64,000 nt of DNA from Selaginella tamariscina (lineage: Eukaryota; Streptophyta; Lycopodiopsida; Selaginellales; Selaginellaceae). Below, one piece after another: positions 63,680 to 64,000 of the stretch (positions are counted from its first letter, which is position 1; each line of letters opens with the position of its first letter). The notes under the pieces are model-generated. The model had not been told where the DNA came from. It did no database searches and was given only the letters and a program-made list of their open reading frames with translations. The stretch lies in the NCBI GenBank assembly GCA_003024785.1, contig PUQB01000155.1, positions 153,329 to 217,328 of the forward strand, in the 5' to 3' direction. A program made the position numbers and the translations under genes.

Positions 63680-63863
63680 TTACTTGTTCACGTATGCTTT
63701 CGAGGTCATGTCCCAGTTTATTTAAAGCAGCCGCATAAGCACCGGTTAAACCAAGATTACCAATGGCATTAGTTAAAGCCCTTCCTTGTAAATACTCCAT
63801 AGACAAATAGTATGTCTGTTTTGGATCCTCTTTGTGAAAATGCTTATACGTATCATTCCATCT
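59181..63863 (-). CDS. PHS2: Cytosolic-type alpha-glucan phosphorylase, 5' partial
   Basis: Starch/glycogen phosphorylase (GT35, pyridoxal-phosphate enzyme): releases glucose 1-phosphate from alpha-1,4-glucans. Sixteen exons, N to C: 63684-63863, 63358-63534, 63044-63129, 62723-62909, 62415-62506, 62100-62281, 61846-61963, 61596-61725, 61242-61460, 60872-61075, 60536-60694, 60314-60398, 60016-60194, 59671-59767, 59472-59565, 59181-59308. Phases fit at every junction. Landmarks are [88 protein letters not shown] (cofactor lysine), [20 protein letters not shown] and the C-terminal CPVP. The insert of roughly 78 residues found in the plastidial L-form is absent, so the cytosolic H-form is most likely. 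About 773 residues are visible; some 70 N-terminal ones lie beyond the window. Five small indels break the frame (see findings). Confidence 0.93.
59768..60015 (-). other. GC-AG intron with compound microsatellite
   Basis: The donor reads CAG|GCAAGT, an otherwise perfect consensus with C at position 2, and the acceptor reads TTTGTAG. This is the only GC donor among the fifteen introns of the gene. A (CT)n(CA)n tract on the plus strand fills 59,892-59,963. Confidence 0.85.
60016..60194 (-). CDS. PHS2: Phosphorylase exon with the pyridoxal-phosphate lysine
   Basis: Encodes [20 protein letters not shown] through [10 protein letters not shown], without any frame error. The lysine of GTSNMKF forms the Schiff base with pyridoxal phosphate in this family. 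The exon ends at a non-standard GC donor. Confidence 0.92.
61596..61725 (-). CDS. PHS2: Phosphorylase exon, two bases short
   Basis: [20 protein letters not shown] and VVRMAHMC are followed by a loss of two bases in a TGTGTG run. The family sequence VVSSHS then resumes in another frame, right before a good GTAAGT donor. The length of 130 nt is two below the 132 needed. Confidence 0.85.
62415..62506 (-). CDS. PHS2: Phosphorylase exon, one base short
   Basis: [13 protein letters not shown] is followed by a frame change at a GGGGG run. With one more G it would read [18 protein letters not shown], the normal family sequence. The length of 92 nt is one below the 93 needed for the phase of its neighbours. 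Confidence 0.85.
62723..62909 (-). CDS. PHS2: Phosphorylase exon with paired compensating indels
   Basis: Should encode [20 protein letters not shown] through [13 protein letters not shown] run is one base short, and an AAAAAA run further along is one base long, so only the segment between them is out of frame; it meets a stop right after WVGEN. The exon length of 187 nt keeps the phase of its neighbours. Confidence 0.85.
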
Positions 63864-63910
63864 CTGCACATAGTAACACTATTAGACGTGTGTGTGTGTG
63901 TGTGTGTTTA

Positions 63911-63917
<7 letters not shown>

Positions 63918-63966
<49 letters not shown>

Positions 63967-63968
63967 AT
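63918..63968. repeat. (TA)n microsatellite in a phosphorylase intron
   Basis: A nearly pure TA run upstream (minus-strand sense) of the first visible phosphorylase exon. Similar TA tracts are at about 62,549-62,593 and 62,925-62,954 in neighbouring introns. Confidence 0.95.
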
Positions 63969-64000
63969 AAGGTGTGTATAGATATCAATATACAAAGGTG

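Noticed and set aside
1..64000. CRISPR-like spaced repeats
   Set aside because: All short repeats seen are microsatellites, exon relics or LTR repeats; none has regular unique spacers.

Overview
The window comes from the nuclear genome of a green-lineage organism, most likely a land plant; I cannot name the species. The evidence is a split alpha-glucan phosphorylase gene of the plant cytosolic (H) type, fragments of plant-style PDR/ABCG transporters, Ty3/gypsy LTR elements (one solo LTR starts TGTCACGACC), and a short CCCTAAA telomere-type run. The DNA is very AT-rich by eye and packed with (CT)n(CA)n, (GT)n and (TA)n microsatellites. Almost all short open frames are chance frames in AT-rich or microsatellite DNA.

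The one largely intact cellular gene is the phosphorylase on the minus strand at about 59.2-63.9 kb. It has sixteen visible exons and its 5' end lies beyond position 64000. The spliced frame is conserved throughout except for five small indels, nearly all in homopolymers or short tandem runs. The retrotransposon at 25.0-30.0 kb has the same kind of damage although its LTRs are almost identical. Uncorrected homopolymer errors in the assembly are therefore a serious alternative to real mutation.

Most of 2.9-53 kb is a graveyard of that phosphorylase gene. Exon fragments recur in at least ten places. Copies near 2.9-3.4, 7.0-9.9 and 52.3-52.7 kb keep the parental exon order on the minus strand. 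Seven copies between 12.8 and 49.4 kb have the last three exons flipped to the plus strand and share diagnostic deletions, so an already dead copy was amplified. The clearest amplification is a tandem duplication with units at 30.95-39.40 and 39.41-46.36 kb and a partial third unit to 49.4 kb. Each full unit carries phosphorylase debris, an unidentified spliced gene fragment ('U') and a crippled PDR transporter; a second unidentified fragment ('X', minus strand) sits in the other half.

Two retroelement events overlay this. A young gypsy element (25,047-29,988, LTRs of about 205 bp) inserted into one array copy. At 53.7-58.5 kb an old minus-strand gypsy relic is interrupted in its reverse transcriptase by an 845-bp solo LTR with a perfect 5-bp target duplication.

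I found no tRNA, rRNA or CRISPR array and no convincing new biological system. The most notable content is the post-mortem amplification history and the two unidentified spliced fragments.
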